Numbered from the stretch's first letter, positions 28,291 through 39,102 are shown. The stretch: 64,000 nt of DNA from Rheinheimera tangshanensis (GCF_014645135.1 NZ_BMLH01000010.1:1-64000), one strand, 5' to 3'. Numbers and translations are program-made. The notes: a model not told the origin generated them from the letters alone.

Positions 28291-28757
28291 GGTGTTTTAG
28301 CTGGCGTTTTGTCTTGCCAGGCAGCTGTGCCCCAAAGTGGCACGCTGGTCAGCGAATGTTTATAGCTGCCGGTGCTTTCTTTGGTGGAATACGACAAATA
28401 CAACAAGGTTTGGCTGCTGCTATCCAGAATACGGCGAATTTTTAAGTGCTTAAACAAAATGCTTTTTGAGGTACTGAATATCACTTCGCCGTTTTTGGAT
28501 TGATCTATGCCCTGCAACATGGCTGCGGTGATTTCTCCGGTCTGACGGCAGGCAATGGACATATCGGATGGGTCAGCAAAGTCCAGATCGGCTTCGACAT
28601 GGCTGATATGACAAGTCACACCGGGGATTTTCGGATCGTTAAAGGTCTGAATTTTAATGTCTTTGGTGGTGAACATACCTAAGCTGACATCCGCTACTTC
28701 TTTGTCAGAACAAGCCGCAAGACCAAGAGCTGTTACTATCAAAAGCCATTTTTTCAT
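28287..28757 (-). CDS. creA: CreA-family protein
   Basis: A 156-residue protein of the CreA family (conserved in proteobacteria, function unresolved despite its name). The N-terminus MKKWLLIVTALGLAACS contains a lipobox-like LAAC, so it is probably a lipoprotein. Typical CreA segments FTTKDIKIQTFNDPKIPGVTCHIS and CRQTGEI are present, and the Cys residues could form a disulfide. It is read after slyD across a terminator, so it may have its own promoter in the short gap. Confidence 0.85.
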   Translation of the reverse strand: MKKWLLIVTALGLAACSDKEVADVSLGMFTTKDIKIQTFNDPKIPGVTCHISHVEADLDFADPSDMSIACRQTGEITAAMLQGIDQSKNGEVIFSTSKSILFKHLKIRRILDSSSQTLLYLSYSTKESTGSYKHSLTSVPLWGTAAWQDKTPAKTP

Positions 28758-28787
28758 TGTTCATCATCCTTTTTAGCCTTGATAACA

Positions 28788-28811
28788 AAACGGAGCTCTG
28801 TAGCTCCGTTT
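28788..28811 (-). terminator. Intrinsic terminator after slyD
   Basis: A perfect 10-bp stem (28788-28797 with 28802-28811) has a four-base loop and T-rich flanks on both strands. It separates slyD from creA. Confidence 0.75.
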
Positions 28812-28821
28812 GTTTTTTTGC

Positions 28822-29307
28822 TTAGTGACCAGCGTGGCCGTCTAAACCATGTACATGGCCATGCGCCAGTTCTTCGTCCGTGGCGTCGCGGACTAAAACC
28901 ACTTCGACATCAAAAGTAAGGTCAATGCCTGATAGTGGGTGATTACCGTCGACCACCACTTCGTCTTCTGTCACGTCTAATACAATGACAGACTGCTCAC
29001 GGCCGTCCGGGCCTGCAGCGCGAAAACGCATGCCAACCTGTACATCCATGCCTTCGAATAAATTACGGGGTACCGCCTGAGTTAATTCATCATGACGATC
29101 ACCGTAGGCTTCTGCCGCTGGTACTTCAGCTTTGAATTTATCGCCTACAGTTTTACCTAATAAAGCCTGTTCCAAACCATGAATTAAGGCACCAGTACCA
29201 AAAATAAATACCAGCGGTTCGCCGCCAGCTGAACTGTCTAATTCGTTGCCTGCTTTGTCAGCCACAGTGTAATGAATGGCGACTACTTTTTCTGCTTGTA
29301 TGCTCAT
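28822..29307 (-). CDS. slyD: FKBP-type peptidyl-prolyl isomerase (SlyD)
   Basis: Cytoplasmic prolyl isomerase and metallochaperone of 161 residues. The FKBP fold with insert-in-flap is seen: VAIHYTVADKAGNELDSS, FIFGTGALIHGLEQALLG, EAYGDRHDEL, then the IF domain with VVVDGNHPLSG and LTFDVEVV. The C-terminal tail is short and His-containing (HGHVHGLDGHAGH), much shorter than E. coli SlyD's Cys/His tail, so metal binding is probably weaker. GAGG lies before ATG 29307. The upstream gene is ygfZ in the same direction. Confidence 0.92.
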   Translation of the reverse strand: MSIQAEKVVAIHYTVADKAGNELDSSAGGEPLVFIFGTGALIHGLEQALLGKTVGDKFKAEVPAAEAYGDRHDELTQAVPRNLFEGMDVQVGMRFRAAGPDGREQSVIVLDVTEDEVVVDGNHPLSGIDLTFDVEVVLVRDATDEELAHGHVHGLDGHAGH

Positions 29308-29318
29308 GCAAACCTCAG

Positions 29319-30293
29319 TTACGCGAGTGAATAGGGCAAAGGTGATATCGCTAAAACCGATGCATCCGGAGTTGCTAATCGCAGAGGATCAGCTGGGTTT
29401 ATATCGTTTGGTAACACCGCCAACACCCAAAGTTGCCCCTGAATATTCACCGCATTAATGACCTGGCCAACCCGACGCCAGTTTTCCGACCATTGTACTT
29501 CAATATCTGTACCGCTGGCCGGAGTTTCCTCTGTTTGACTACTGAGGATATAAGCTGCTCTTTTATTTTTACCCAGATATTTCATTCGGGCCACAGTTTC
29601 CTGACCTATATAACAACCTTTGGTAAAACTAATGGCGTCGATACTTTGTAAATTCAGCATCTGTGGTACATATTCGCCAATTACAGCTTGTTCTAAATAG
29701 GAGAATCCTTGTTGAATATGCTGAGCTAACCACAAGGTTGGCGCCGCCAGATAAGCCGATTGTTCCGCCAATAATTGTCTGGCATGAGCAAAATCCAGTA
29801 TTAACAGGTAATGTTCATCAGCCAAACGCAACAATTTACCGCCCGCTACAGAGCTTAACTGGCCGGCAGCGGCAGGCTGGGTGTAACCCAATTGCTCCAG
29901 TAAAGCTGCTGTACCTGTGCCACTGATACCTAAAATAGCTAACGTGTCATGGCCAGCCTCAAAGCTGACTTTAGAAAATACCCCAAATTTTTTCAGTTGA
30001 GTGGCTGAGGCCTGCAGTTCGTCCCTAAAACCTATGTACCATAAGGCATCGCCTTCAGCACATAAATGAAACTGGGCCCACATTTTGCCTTTGGCATCAC
30101 AATGAGCGCCACGCAGGAAGTTGTCAGCTGCCAGCGTGTTTAAGTCCGCAGTCACCTGACCCTGCAGATATTTACGGTTATCTGGCCCTGCGATAATCAG
30201 ACTTTCAAAGCCCGGCAACGGACTGATAAAGGCACTTTGCACTAAGGTAGTTAAGGATGCGAGTTGATCGGCACTGATCCAGGATGCTTGCAT
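29319..30293 (-). CDS. ygfZ: Folate-binding Fe-S cluster repair protein YgfZ
   Basis: Cytoplasmic tetrahydrofolate-dependent protein that supports assembly or repair of iron-sulfur enzymes such as MiaB. It has 324 residues (E. coli 326). The signature KGCYIGQETVAR (about residues 226-237) with the essential Cys is intact, and the N-terminal GcvT-like segments (YLQGQVTADL, GAHCDAKGKMWAQFHL) are clear. It is divergent from sdhE-ygfX, the arrangement seen in E. coli and relatives. Confidence 0.94.
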   Translation of the reverse strand: MQASWISADQLASLTTLVQSAFISPLPGFESLIIAGPDNRKYLQGQVTADLNTLAADNFLRGAHCDAKGKMWAQFHLCAEGDALWYIGFRDELQASATQLKKFGVFSKVSFEAGHDTLAILGISGTGTAALLEQLGYTQPAAAGQLSSVAGGKLLRLADEHYLLILDFAHARQLLAEQSAYLAAPTLWLAQHIQQGFSYLEQAVIGEYVPQMLNLQSIDAISFTKGCYIGQETVARMKYLGKNKRAAYILSSQTEETPASGTDIEVQWSENWRRVGQVINAVNIQGQLWVLAVLPNDINPADPLRLATPDASVLAISPLPYSLA

Positions 30294-30432
30294 AAGGGTA
30301 AGTCTCTTAAAATACTATAGTGATCATTGGGGAATCTGGCCAAAAGCTCAACCCCTATATGGTTTTTTTGTTAGAATCCGGTCAATACCAAAGCTGTAAG
30401 CGCGGTTGCGTCTTCAAGAACGAGAGGTAAAT

Positions 30433-30684
30433 ATGAAAGAACTCATGGGTAAACCCCGCCTGCGCTGGGCCTGTCGTCGTGGCATGTTAGAGCTTGATGT
30501 GCTATTAGCCCCCTTTGTTGAAGAAGGATATGACGCGTTAACCGATGCACAAAAACATACTTTTGAAACCCTGTTAGCTTGCGATGATCCGGATTTATTT
30601 GCCTGGTTTATGGGCCATGGTAAATCTGCAGATCCAGAGTTGCAGGAGATGGTGACTATCATTGTTAACAGAGTACGGGTATAA
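30433..30684 (+). CDS. sdhE: Succinate dehydrogenase flavinylation factor SdhE
   Basis: Promotes covalent FAD attachment to SdhA and FrdA. It has 83 residues, with the essential RGMLELD motif (RRGM, residues 14-17) after RLRWACRRGMLELD. The start is ATG 30433, with GAGAGG just upstream; the frame opens earlier at 30406 without support. ygfX overlaps the 3' end and ygfZ is divergent. Confidence 0.95.
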   Translation: MKELMGKPRLRWACRRGMLELDVLLAPFVEEGYDALTDAQKHTFETLLACDDPDLFAWFMGHGKSADPELQEMVTIIVNRVRV

Positions 30685-31108
30685 CCTAAGCTTTGTGCCA
30701 TCCCGTATGCGCCGGATTGTCTATCTGGCGCAAAGTCTGTTTATTTTGCTCATTTTTCTGCTGCAACCTTTTTATGCTTTGTGGTGGCTGGTGTTATGGC
30801 CCTGGTTGTTCTTTTGTTTTTATCAACTGCTGCGGCAATGGCAACAACCCGTCAAAGCGCGACTGCTGTTTTTAAGCGAAAAGGGCGAGCTGAAATGGTG
30901 GCAGGATGAACTGCCGGCAGGGCAGTTGTTGCCTGAGTCTTTAGTGTCTCAGTTAGGAATTTGGTTGCGCTGGCAGGATATATATCAACGACCACAGCAG
31001 TTATGGGTATACAGAGATAATTTATCGGAAGAGCATTTTCGCAGTCTGGCCCGGGTTTGTCAGAGCGTTAAATGGCAGCAACAAGCCGGTTCAGCGAACC
31101 GGCGTTAA
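30662..31108 (+). CDS. ygfX: YgfX-family membrane protein (CptA)
   Basis: Membrane protein of up to 148 residues with two adjacent hydrophobic segments (about 18-50) and a soluble C-terminal half. It matches YgfX/CptA, encoded beside SdhE in many gammaproteobacteria and reported as the SdhE/CptB toxin partner affecting cell division proteins; the toxin role is debated. The start is uncertain: TTG 30662 overlaps sdhE by 23 bases, GTG 30695 and ATG 30707 are alternatives. Its end overlaps converging nadB by 18 bases. Confidence 0.75.
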   Translation: MLTEYGYNLSFVPSRMRRIVYLAQSLFILLIFLLQPFYALWWLVLWPWLFFCFYQLLRQWQQPVKARLLFLSEKGELKWWQDELPAGQLLPESLVSQLGIWLRWQDIYQRPQQLWVYRDNLSEEHFRSLARVCQSVKWQQQAGSANRR

Positions 31109-32695
31109 GATAGTAGGAGTGGGTTTGGCTAACTGCTCCGGATAATCCAGATTGTAATGTAGGCCCCGGCTTTCTTTGCGCTGCATGGCGCTGCGAATAA
31201 TCAGTTCAGCCACCATAGTTAAATTACGCAGCTCCAACAGATTATTGCTCACTCGGAAGTTACGATAATAATCCTGAATTTCACGCTGTAATAATTCAAC
31301 TCTGTGCAACGCCCGCTCTAAACGCTTTTCAGTACGGACTATACCGACATAATCCCACATAAAAAGCCGTAGTTCATGCCAGTTGTGAGTAATCACTACC
31401 TCTTCATCTGAGTCAGTGACGCGGCTTTCATCCCAGCAAGGCAGTTCAGTGACTAAGCGGGTAGACTCCAGTTGCTGTTTAATGTGTCGTGCTGCAGACT
31501 GAGCAAAGACGATACATTCCAGCAAGGAATTGCTGGCCATGCGGTTAGCGCCATGTAAGCCTGTGTAGGCTACTTCACCTACCGCATACAGGTTATCAAT
31601 ATCGGTTTGACCATTCAGATTCGTCATGACACCACCGCAGGTGTAATGCGCTGCCGGCACCACAGGAATAGGTTGTTTAGTGATGTCGATGCCGACACTT
31701 AAACATTTAGCGTAAATAGTCGGGAAGTGCTCAATGATAAAGTCTTTCGGTTTATGACTGATATCCAGATAGACACAGTGTGCACCGAGCTTTTTCATTT
31801 CATAGTCAATGGCGCGTGCCACAATATCGCGTGGCGCTAATTCAGCTCTTTCATCAAAATCAGGCATAAAACGACTGCCATCAGGCCGCTTTAAATAGGC
31901 ACCTTCACCACGCATGGCTTCTGTGATCAGATAATTTTGCGCTTCAGGATGGTACAAACTGGTTGGATGGAACTGATTAAATTCCATATTGGCTACGCTA
32001 CAACCTGCGCGCCATGCCATCGCTATGCCATCACCACTAGCCACATCAGGATTACTCGTATACAGATAGACTTTGCTGGCTCCGCCTGTCGCCAAAGCGA
32101 CACATTTAGCGCCTATGACTTCGACACATTCTTCATCACGGTTCCAGACGTAAGCACCGTGGCATTTTTGCCCTGCTAATCCGAGCTTGCTTGAGGTAAT
32201 TAAATCAATAGCGTTGTAGTTTTCCAGCAACTGAATATTCGGATGGCCTTTGACCTGTTCCACCAGGGTGATTTGCACAGCGCGGCCAGTGGCATCCGCA
32301 GCGTGTAAAATGCGTCTGTGGCTGTGTCCACCTTCACGGGTCAAATGATATTTCAGCACGCCGTCTTCGTCTTTGTACTGATCAAAAGGCACGCCCTGGG
32401 CTATTAACCATTCCATCGCATCTTTGGCATGCTCGGCGGTAAATTGCACTGCTGCTGCTTCGCACAAGCCTGCGCCTGCTATTAAAGTGTCGTCGACATG
32501 GGAGGCGATACTGTCGTTTTCATCGAAAACAGCAGCGATACCACCCTGAGCATACAAAGTAGAACCCTCACGTAAGGGACCTTTACTCAGCACTATCACT
32601 TTGGCGTTGTCAGCCAGATGCAAAGCCAGCGATAAACCTGCAGCACCGCTGCCAATAATTAATACGTCACAAAGATGTTTTTTTTGTTGTTGCAT
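31091..32695 (-). CDS. nadB: L-aspartate oxidase
   Basis: First step of NAD synthesis: oxidises L-aspartate to iminoaspartate with FAD. It has 534 residues (E. coli 540). FAD motifs are [15 protein letters not shown] near the N-terminus and [26 protein letters not shown]; the catalytic [12 protein letters not shown] and HPTSLYHP segments are present. The start is ATG 32695; a GTG three codons earlier is possible. It is divergent from rpoE, as in E. coli. The converging ygfX overlaps its end. Confidence 0.95.
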   Translation of the reverse strand: MQQQKKHLCDVLIIGSGAAGLSLALHLADNAKVIVLSKGPLREGSTLYAQGGIAAVFDENDSIASHVDDTLIAGAGLCEAAAVQFTAEHAKDAMEWLIAQGVPFDQYKDEDGVLKYHLTREGGHSHRRILHAADATGRAVQITLVEQVKGHPNIQLLENYNAIDLITSSKLGLAGQKCHGAYVWNRDEECVEVIGAKCVALATGGASKVYLYTSNPDVASGDGIAMAWRAGCSVANMEFNQFHPTSLYHPEAQNYLITEAMRGEGAYLKRPDGSRFMPDFDERAELAPRDIVARAIDYEMKKLGAHCVYLDISHKPKDFIIEHFPTIYAKCLSVGIDITKQPIPVVPAAHYTCGGVMTNLNGQTDIDNLYAVGEVAYTGLHGANRMASNSLLECIVFAQSAARHIKQQLESTRLVTELPCWDESRVTDSDEEVVITHNWHELRLFMWDYVGIVRTEKRLERALHRVELLQREIQDYYRNFRVSNNLLELRNLTMVAELIIRSAMQRKESRGLHYNLDYPEQLAKPTPTILTPVR

Positions 32696-32907
32696 GGGAT
32701 ACACTTATTCAGTCAAAAACACATAAATGTCTGTAATTTGGGTCTTTATACGCTACTTTTCGGCAACTGGCCGTTTGATTTGCGGCAAATTGTAACTTTT
32801 TTTACTTATTTGCAGAACTATTCATATAGCTTCCAGTCATAAGGGTACGCTTGACGAGCGCCAGTTGCAAAAAGAAAGTAGTATTTAGCATTAGGGGAAA
32901 GGCTCGG

Positions 32908-33483
32908 ATGAGCGAGCAAGAATTGGATTGGCAGATTGTCCAGCGGGTACAACAAGGGGATAAAGCAGCCTTTAATCTGTTGGTAAAAAAATACCAACAT
33001 AGAATTGCGAACTTAATCTCACGTTATGTCTCTAACCATGGCGATGTGGCAGACGTAGCTCAGGAAGCCTTTATTAAAGCTTACCGTGCTATTCCTGGCT
33101 TTCGTGGCGAGAGTGCATTTTACACCTGGTTGTATCGGATAGCTGTGAACAGCGCTAAAAATTACCTGGTAGCGACAGGACGCAAACCACCATCTACAGA
33201 TGTAGATGCGGACGATGCCGAGTTTTATGACGGCAGCGATGCGTTAAAAGAGCAGGATTCTCCGGAAAAGCTTTTGTTATCCGAAGAAATCCGGCACGTA
33301 GTGTTCGATACCATCGAAAAGTTGCCTGACGAATTGCGCACAGCTATAACTTTGCGTGAATTGGATGGTTTAAGTTACGAAGAGATTGCGGAAGTGATGG
33401 GTTGTCCTATAGGGACAGTCAGAAGCCGGATTTTCCGTGCACGTGAAGCTATTGATGCGCAGTTAAAGCCGCTCATTAGTTGA
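32908..33483 (+). CDS. rpoE: RNA polymerase sigma factor RpoE
   Basis: Extracytoplasmic-function sigma factor for envelope stress. It has 191 residues, the same as E. coli. Region 2 (KYQHRIANLISRYV, DVADVAQEAFIKAYRAIPGFRGES, FYTWLYRIAVNSAKN) and region 4 (LPDELRTAITLRELDGLSYEEIAEVMGCPIGTVRSR) are near canonical. The start is ATG 32908 after ggggaaagg. The first gene of rpoE-rseA-rseB-rseC, it is kept inactive by RseA until the anti-sigma factor is cleaved. The 200-base upstream region probably holds its autoregulated promoter, but I could not assign the hexamers with confidence. Confidence 0.97.
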   Translation: MSEQELDWQIVQRVQQGDKAAFNLLVKKYQHRIANLISRYVSNHGDVADVAQEAFIKAYRAIPGFRGESAFYTWLYRIAVNSAKNYLVATGRKPPSTDVDADDAEFYDGSDALKEQDSPEKLLLSEEIRHVVFDTIEKLPDELRTAITLRELDGLSYEEIAEVMGCPIGTVRSRIFRAREAIDAQLKPLIS

Positions 33484-33506
33484 ACCTCTACTAAACAGGA
33501 ATCGGT

Positions 33507-34145
33507 ATGTTGTCAGAAAAATCAGATTGGCTCTCGGCTGCTAGCGATAACGAAGCGATTAGTCCGGAACAATTAGACCGTTTACTGCAAGACGCTGAAT
33601 TACAGCAAAGCTTCGCGCGTTATCATTTGATTGGTGCTGCTATTCGTAATGAATTGCCGGCTCAACTGGATATGCAGTTTGCAGATAACTTTGCCAGCCT
33701 GTTGGATCAGGAACCTGCTTATCAGTTAGAAAGCAGCCCTGCAGTACAGAGACAAGATACGCCAGTGTCATTCTGGAAAAAACTGGGTGAAGCGGCCAAT
33801 ACCGGTTGGTTCAAAACTGGTTTGCAGGGTACTGTTGCGGCCAGCGTTGCATTAATTGCAGTGTTAGGTGTACAACAGTTTCAGGGCACAGCTCAGGATG
33901 CAGATCTGAACTCACCTCTTCCTGTGTTACAAACGCAGCCAGTGGCAGGGTTTGCAACTCCTGTTAGCCTGAGCCAGACCTCAGTTGATTCCCGTTTTGA
34001 ACAGGAACAGCGTCAGGCCATGTTAGAACAACAAAAACGTTTGCAGCAACTGCTGCAGGCACATCGTCAGCAAATCCGGGTGATGGACACTGCACAGCAG
34101 AAAGCTCCGCAAACCCCTGCTGAGAAACCAGTTCAAGAGCAATAA
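33507..34145 (+). CDS. rseA: Anti-sigma-E factor RseA
   Basis: Single-pass inner-membrane protein of 212 residues. The cytoplasmic N-terminus (SEKSDWLSAASDNEAISPEQLDRLL, FARYHLIGAAIRNELP) binds RpoE; one membrane helix is near residues 106-124 (GTVAASVALIAVLGVQQF); the periplasmic part is Gln-rich and ends QEQ. The periplasmic domain is the expected target of DegS and binding partner of RseB. Between rpoE and rseB, with 23- and 2-base gaps. Confidence 0.93.
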   Translation: MLSEKSDWLSAASDNEAISPEQLDRLLQDAELQQSFARYHLIGAAIRNELPAQLDMQFADNFASLLDQEPAYQLESSPAVQRQDTPVSFWKKLGEAANTGWFKTGLQGTVAASVALIAVLGVQQFQGTAQDADLNSPLPVLQTQPVAGFATPVSLSQTSVDSRFEQEQRQAMLEQQKRLQQLLQAHRQQIRVMDTAQQKAPQTPAEKPVQEQ

Positions 34146-34147
34146 AT

Positions 34148-35071
34148 ATGAGTTGGAAAGGCTTAAGTAGTGCCTTGATCATCTTGTTTTACTCCAACCT
34201 GAGCTTCGCTGAAGTCTCGGGTTGGGAATGGTTTGAGCGTAGTCAAAGCTCAGTTCGCCAATTTAACTTCGAAGCTTCCTTTGTTGTGATTAAACCTAAC
34301 CAGGTAGATAGCTATCGGTGGGTCCATGGCGTACAAAATGAGGCCGAAATAGAACAATTAATGCCGCTGGAACAAAGTGGTGTTGAAATACTGCGTCGCA
34401 ATCAGATGGTGTATTACATTGCCCCTGAGAAAACGCCGTTAGCAACGAATAGCGGTACAATTAAAGAGTTACCAGCCTTGCTGTACCGTGATATTGAGTC
34501 TATTAAAGCGCTGTATGACGCAGTGCCAGGTGGCGCCACTCAGTTATCTGGTCGTTCAGCCCAACTGCTGCGTTTAACTCCGCTACAAAACGGCAGACCT
34601 GGTTATTGGTTGTGGCTGGACAGTGAAACGGGGTTTCCGTTAAAAATAGATACCCTGACTGTACAGAATGAAGTATTAGAGCGTTGGGTGGTGACCCATA
34701 TTCTGCCGCACTCCGCTTTGCCTGAAACTTTAAGTATCGCGGCTAAAGCTGAGTTGCCTGCTATAGCTGAAACTATGCCTGTTGCCGCTTTGCCTGAAAG
34801 TCCTCTGGAATTGTCCTGGTTACCTGAAGGGTACCAACAAGTTGCAGTGACCGCTGCTATGGTGCCAAATCAAGTGCTGGAGCAATGGCTGTTGTCTGAC
34901 GGTTTGCATCAGGTATCTGTGTTTGTGCAGCCCAGCGCAAGCTTGCCAGCTCAGGCTTTCCGGGATGGCGCTACGACCATCTTTGTGATGCCTAAAAATC
35001 AATTTGACGTCACAGTGATAGGTCCTGTATCTATTGAAAATGCCCGGCAAATTGCTGAGTCGGTGCGCTAA
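34148..35071 (+). CDS. rseB: Sigma-E regulatory protein RseB
   Basis: Periplasmic protein of 307 residues that shields RseA from DegS and senses mislocalised lipids. It has a signal peptide (to about residue 22, LSFAE) followed by a lipoprotein-sensing N-terminal domain (WEWFERSQSSVRQFNFEASFVV, YRWVHGV) and a smaller C-terminal domain (SWLPEGYQQV). Its stop codon is directly followed by the rseC ATG. Confidence 0.93.
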   Translation: MSWKGLSSALIILFYSNLSFAEVSGWEWFERSQSSVRQFNFEASFVVIKPNQVDSYRWVHGVQNEAEIEQLMPLEQSGVEILRRNQMVYYIAPEKTPLATNSGTIKELPALLYRDIESIKALYDAVPGGATQLSGRSAQLLRLTPLQNGRPGYWLWLDSETGFPLKIDTLTVQNEVLERWVVTHILPHSALPETLSIAAKAELPAIAETMPVAALPESPLELSWLPEGYQQVAVTAAMVPNQVLEQWLLSDGLHQVSVFVQPSASLPAQAFRDGATTIFVMPKNQFDVTVIGPVSIENARQIAESVR

Positions 35072-35530
35072 ATGCTGGAAGAAATTGCTACAGTGATGAA
35101 AAGCCAGAGCGATGGTGTCTGGCTAAAAACTCAAAGTGTCAGCAGCTGTAACTCCTGTCAGGCCAACAATGACTGCGGTACTGGAGTTGTTGCTAAAGCC
35201 TTAACTCCACGTGAAAACCTGTTTTTTGTCAAAAGCCAGTTGCAGTTATTAGAAGGGCAAAAAGTTAAAATTGCCGTCAGCGAACAGCATCTGTTGTCTG
35301 CTGCCGCTTTGTTGTATTTGCTGCCATTATTTTGTCTTATTGCAGTGGCAGCTTTGCTTAGTCGGTTACAACTGGCCGAAACGGCCGTAGTGCTGGGCTC
35401 TTTAACCGCTTTGCTGGCTGGTTTTGTCGTTGCGCGTTTTTTCACTGGGCCAGCGACCGCGCAAGAGCAAATAGAAATCCTCGCCATATTGCCGGAGCTT
35501 GCTGTGCAACATGTCCGGATCACAGATTAA
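35072..35530 (+). CDS. rseC: Sigma-E modulator RseC (SoxR-reducing system family)
   Basis: Inner-membrane protein of 152 residues with an N-terminal Cys cluster (SCNSCQANNDCG, the C-x2-C-x5-C pattern of the RseC/RsxC family) and two membrane helices (about 75-95 and 103-122). In E. coli RseC works with Rsx proteins to reduce SoxR and mildly affects sigma-E. Translation is coupled to rseB with no gap. A 160-base gap follows before lepA. Confidence 0.9.
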   Translation: MLEEIATVMKSQSDGVWLKTQSVSSCNSCQANNDCGTGVVAKALTPRENLFFVKSQLQLLEGQKVKIAVSEQHLLSAAALLYLLPLFCLIAVAALLSRLQLAETAVVLGSLTALLAGFVVARFFTGPATAQEQIEILAILPELAVQHVRITD

Positions 35531-35690
35531 AGCTGCGCTGAAATTCGCTGTAACATCTGAACACATAGCAACCAATGCAGAGATCGAGTACAATTCGCGG
35601 CAAATTTATCTGAATCAACTTTGGTGTTCGTCCGGTTTGTGACCATAAGGGTCAGACAGGGGCCACCTGATAGCAGCTTTAGCGGAAAAA

Positions 35691-37490
35691 ATGCCAAAAA
35701 TTACTCATATTCGTAACTTTTCAGTCATAGCCCACATCGACCATGGCAAATCTACCTTGTCGGATCGTCTGATCCAACACTGTGGTGGCTTAAGCGATCG
35801 TGAAATGCAGGCGCAGGTTTTAGATTCAATGGATCTGGAACGTGAACGTGGCATCACTATTAAAGCGCAAAGCGTGACTTTGCATTACAAAGCTAAAGAT
35901 GGCGAAACTTATCAGCTGAACTTTATCGATACACCAGGTCACGTCGACTTTACTTACGAAGTCAGCCGTTCTTTAGCGGCCTGTGAAGGTGCTTTATTAG
36001 TGGTTGATGCCGGTCAGGGCGTAGAAGCTCAGACAGTAGCCAACTGCTACACAGCGCTGGAAATGAACCTCGAAGTATTGCCAATTCTGAATAAAATCGA
36101 CTTACCACAAGCCGATCCAGACCGCGTTGCTGAAGAAATTGAAGACATTATCGGCATTGAAGCTGTGGGTGCAGTGCAATGTTCTGCCAAAACAGGTTTA
36201 GGTATTGAAGATGTATTGGAAACTATAGTCGCTAATATTCCTTGCCCTGAGGGGGATGTAGATGCTCCTACTCAGGCCTTAATTATCGACTCCTGGTTCG
36301 ACCCTTATCAGGGCGTCGTGTCACTGGTTCGTGTAAAACACGGCAAAATCCAGCTGAAAGACAAAATCAAAGTGATGTCGACCGGCATGGTGTATGAAGT
36401 CGACAAAGTAGGTGTATTTACGCCTAAAGCTAACAACACAGGTATTTTAAGTACAGGTGAAGTAGGTTTTGTCATCTGTGGTATCAAAGAAATCAAAGGT
36501 GCGCCTGTTGGTGATACTTTAACTTTAGCCAAAAATCCTGCCTCTGAGCCATTACCAGGTTTTAAGCGCATTAAACCTCAGGTGTATGCCGGCGTCTTCC
36601 CTGTGTCTTCCGACGACTACGAAGATTTCCGTGATGCTTTGGAAAAACTTAGTTTAAACGACTCTTCACTATTTTATGAACCAGAAAGCTCCAGCGCTTT
36701 AGGTTTTGGTTTCCGTATTGGTTTCCTGGGCATGCTGCACATGGAAATTATTCAGGAACGTTTAGAGCGTGAATACGATTTAGATTTAATCACCACAGCG
36801 CCTACCGTAGTGTACGAAGTGATCACCAAAAACGGTGAAACCGTGATGGTGGATAACCCAAGTGCATTGCCGCCTGTAGGTAACATAGACGAAATTCGTG
36901 AGCCAATTGTTGAAGCTCATATTCTGGTGCCACAGGAATACTTAGGTAACGTGATTAACCTTTGTATCGAAAAACGTGGTGTGCAGATGAATATGACTTA
37001 CCACGGCCGTCAGGTTGCAGTGGTGTATGAACTGCCAATGGCTGAAGTGGTGATGGATTTCTTCGACCGCTTAAAGTCAACCAGCCGCGGTTATGCCTCG
37101 CTGGATTACGCCTTTAAACGTTTCCAGACTTCTGACATGTCACGGGTTGATATTCTGATCAACGGTGAGCGGGTCGATGCTTTGGCGATCATCAGTCATA
37201 AAGACTTTGCCCAAAGCCGTGGTCGTGAACTGGCTGAAAAACTCAAAGATCTGATCCCTCGTCAGATGTTTGATATTGCGATTCAGGCCGCCATTGGCGC
37301 ACACGTCATTGCTCGTACTACGGTCAAGCAGTTGCGTAAAAACGTATTGGCCAAGTGTTATGGCGGCGATATCAGCCGGAAGAAAAAGCTGTTACAGAAA
37401 CAGAAAGACGGTAAAAAGCGTATGAAGCAGGTAGGTAATGTGGAAGTTCCGCAGGAAGCCTTCCTTGCTATTCTTAAAGTCGGTAAATAA
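35691..37490 (+). CDS. lepA: Elongation factor 4 (LepA)
   Basis: Ribosome-associated GTPase implicated in translation initiation and back-translocation. It has 599 residues, the same as E. coli. The G domain motifs are [22 protein letters not shown] and NKIDLP; the LepA-specific C-terminal domain ends with [20 protein letters not shown]. Beginning of the lepA-lepB-rnc-era-recO-pdxJ-acpS run, all within short gaps or overlaps, so probably one operon. Confidence 0.98.
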   Translation: MPKITHIRNFSVIAHIDHGKSTLSDRLIQHCGGLSDREMQAQVLDSMDLERERGITIKAQSVTLHYKAKDGETYQLNFIDTPGHVDFTYEVSRSLAACEGALLVVDAGQGVEAQTVANCYTALEMNLEVLPILNKIDLPQADPDRVAEEIEDIIGIEAVGAVQCSAKTGLGIEDVLETIVANIPCPEGDVDAPTQALIIDSWFDPYQGVVSLVRVKHGKIQLKDKIKVMSTGMVYEVDKVGVFTPKANNTGILSTGEVGFVICGIKEIKGAPVGDTLTLAKNPASEPLPGFKRIKPQVYAGVFPVSSDDYEDFRDALEKLSLNDSSLFYEPESSSALGFGFRIGFLGMLHMEIIQERLEREYDLDLITTAPTVVYEVITKNGETVMVDNPSALPPVGNIDEIREPIVEAHILVPQEYLGNVINLCIEKRGVQMNMTYHGRQVAVVYELPMAEVVMDFFDRLKSTSRGYASLDYAFKRFQTSDMSRVDILINGERVDALAIISHKDFAQSRGRELAEKLKDLIPRQMFDIAIQAAIGAHVIARTTVKQLRKNVLAKCYGGDISRKKKLLQKQKDGKKRMKQVGNVEVPQEAFLAILKVGK

Positions 37491-37504
37491 TAACAAGGGT
37501 AGTT

Positions 37505-38428
37505 ATGGCAGGTTATTTTGCAATTTTCCTCGTAGTATTGACCTTGGCCAGTGGTTTAATCTGGCTGATCGATGTACTGGTATTTGCGCCTAAGCGTAAA
37601 GTTAAAGTTGCGACCGCTCAGGCTGCTGCAGCCGGCGGCCTGCCGTTAAATGTGGTAGAAGAACTGGGAAAGCCTTCTTATCTGGCAGAAACAGCCAAAG
37701 AAATTTTCCCGCTCATTCTGGCTATTACTATTATCCGTTCGTTTTTGTATGAGCCATTCCAGATCCCATCAGGCTCGATGATGCCTACCTTGTTGGTCGG
37801 TGATTTTATTCTGGTGGAAAAGTTTTCGTACGATGTGAAAGATCCGGTCTGGCGTAAGCCGCTGATCACGACTGGCCGCCCAGAGCGTGGCGACGTGATC
37901 GTATTTAAATACCCGGAGCAGCCAACAGTCGATTTTATTAAACGTACTGTAGGTTTGCCGGGCGACCGTATCGTCTACAAGAACAAACAGTTGTTTATTC
38001 AGCCTGCTTGTACCGCAGCGGATAAAAGTACCTGCCCTGGTTTAGAAGCTGTGCCTTTAACTTTGCAAGCCGAAGGCGAGTTTATGGATGGCGAATTGCC
38101 AACCAAGCGTTATTCAGAGCAATTTGGCGAGCACAAACACGACATACTGCAGCATCCGTTTAAGTCGGAAAACCTGATGCAGTACTACAAGCAACCAGGT
38201 ACAGCTATTGAAGAGTTTATTGTCCCGGAAGGCCATTATTTTGCTTTAGGTGACAACCGCGATAATAGCCGCGACAGCCGTTTCTGGGGTTTTGTACCTG
38301 AAGAAAATCTGGTCGGTAAAGCGGTCTTTATCTGGATGAGTTTTGAATTTAGTGACGATCCGGACAACTGGTTACCTTCCTGGGTACCGGTCGGAGTTCG
38401 TTTTGAACGTTTAGGCAAAATTAATTAA
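37505..38428 (+). CDS. lepB: Signal peptidase I
   Basis: Inner-membrane peptidase that removes Sec/Tat signal peptides. It has 307 residues. The catalytic Ser is in [12 protein letters not shown], the general-base Lys in [10 protein letters not shown], and box E ([16 protein letters not shown]) is present. Two membrane segments flank a basic loop (FAPKRKVKV). An insertion with two Cys (CTAADKSTC, about residues 169-177) corresponds to the E. coli beta-ribbon disulfide. Its stop overlaps the rnc ATG by one base. Confidence 0.97.
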   Translation: MAGYFAIFLVVLTLASGLIWLIDVLVFAPKRKVKVATAQAAAAGGLPLNVVEELGKPSYLAETAKEIFPLILAITIIRSFLYEPFQIPSGSMMPTLLVGDFILVEKFSYDVKDPVWRKPLITTGRPERGDVIVFKYPEQPTVDFIKRTVGLPGDRIVYKNKQLFIQPACTAADKSTCPGLEAVPLTLQAEGEFMDGELPTKRYSEQFGEHKHDILQHPFKSENLMQYYKQPGTAIEEFIVPEGHYFALGDNRDNSRDSRFWGFVPEENLVGKAVFIWMSFEFSDDPDNWLPSWVPVGVRFERLGKIN

Positions 38429-39102
38429 TGCAAAAACCTGTCAGCGGCCTGATGAAAAAGCTGGGTTACCAGTTTCAGCAGGTCGCTTTACTCGAACAAG
38501 CCCTGACTCACCGCAGTTGCAAAGGTGAGCATAATGAGCGGCTGGAATTTTTAGGTGACGCCCTGCTCAGCATGGTGATTGCCGAAGCACTCTACAAACA
38601 TTTCCCGAAAGCCCGCGAAGGCGATTTAACCCGCATGCGTTCTTCTTTGGTCAAAGGCATTACTCTGGCAGAAATAGCCAAAGAGCTGGAGCTGGCTGAA
38701 TACCTGCGGCTAGGCCCTGGTGAGATGAAAAGTGGTGGCCTGCGCCGTGAATCTATTCAGGCTGACGCCGTAGAGGCTATTTTAGGTGCTATCTTTTTAG
38801 ATTCTGGTATTGATGCTTGCAAAGAGCGGATTTTAAGCTGGTTTGGCAGCCGTCTAACTGGCATCCAACCCGGTGTGCAAAAAGACAGTAAAACCCAGCT
38901 GCAGGAATACTTGCAAGGTCGGCGTTTAGCTTTGCCTTTGTACGAAGTCATTGATACCCAGGGTGAAGACCATGATCAGGTGTTTACCGTGCGTTGTACT
39001 GTGCAGGGCAGAGCCCCTGTGATCGCGTCTGGCAATTCCAGACGTAAAGCTGAACAGGATTCAGCACGAATGTTGTTGGAACAGATAAAAAATGACCACT
39101 GA
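38428..39102 (+). CDS. rnc: Ribonuclease III
   Basis: Double-stranded RNA endonuclease for rRNA and mRNA processing. It has 224 residues (E. coli 226). The signature [15 protein letters not shown] with the catalytic acidic residues and [15 protein letters not shown] are intact, followed by a double-stranded-RNA-binding domain ([34 protein letters not shown]). It overlaps lepB by one base and era by 11. Confidence 0.97.
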   Translation: MQKPVSGLMKKLGYQFQQVALLEQALTHRSCKGEHNERLEFLGDALLSMVIAEALYKHFPKAREGDLTRMRSSLVKGITLAEIAKELELAEYLRLGPGEMKSGGLRRESIQADAVEAILGAIFLDSGIDACKERILSWFGSRLTGIQPGVQKDSKTQLQEYLQGRRLALPLYEVIDTQGEDHDQVFTVRCTVQGRAPVIASGNSRRKAEQDSARMLLEQIKNDH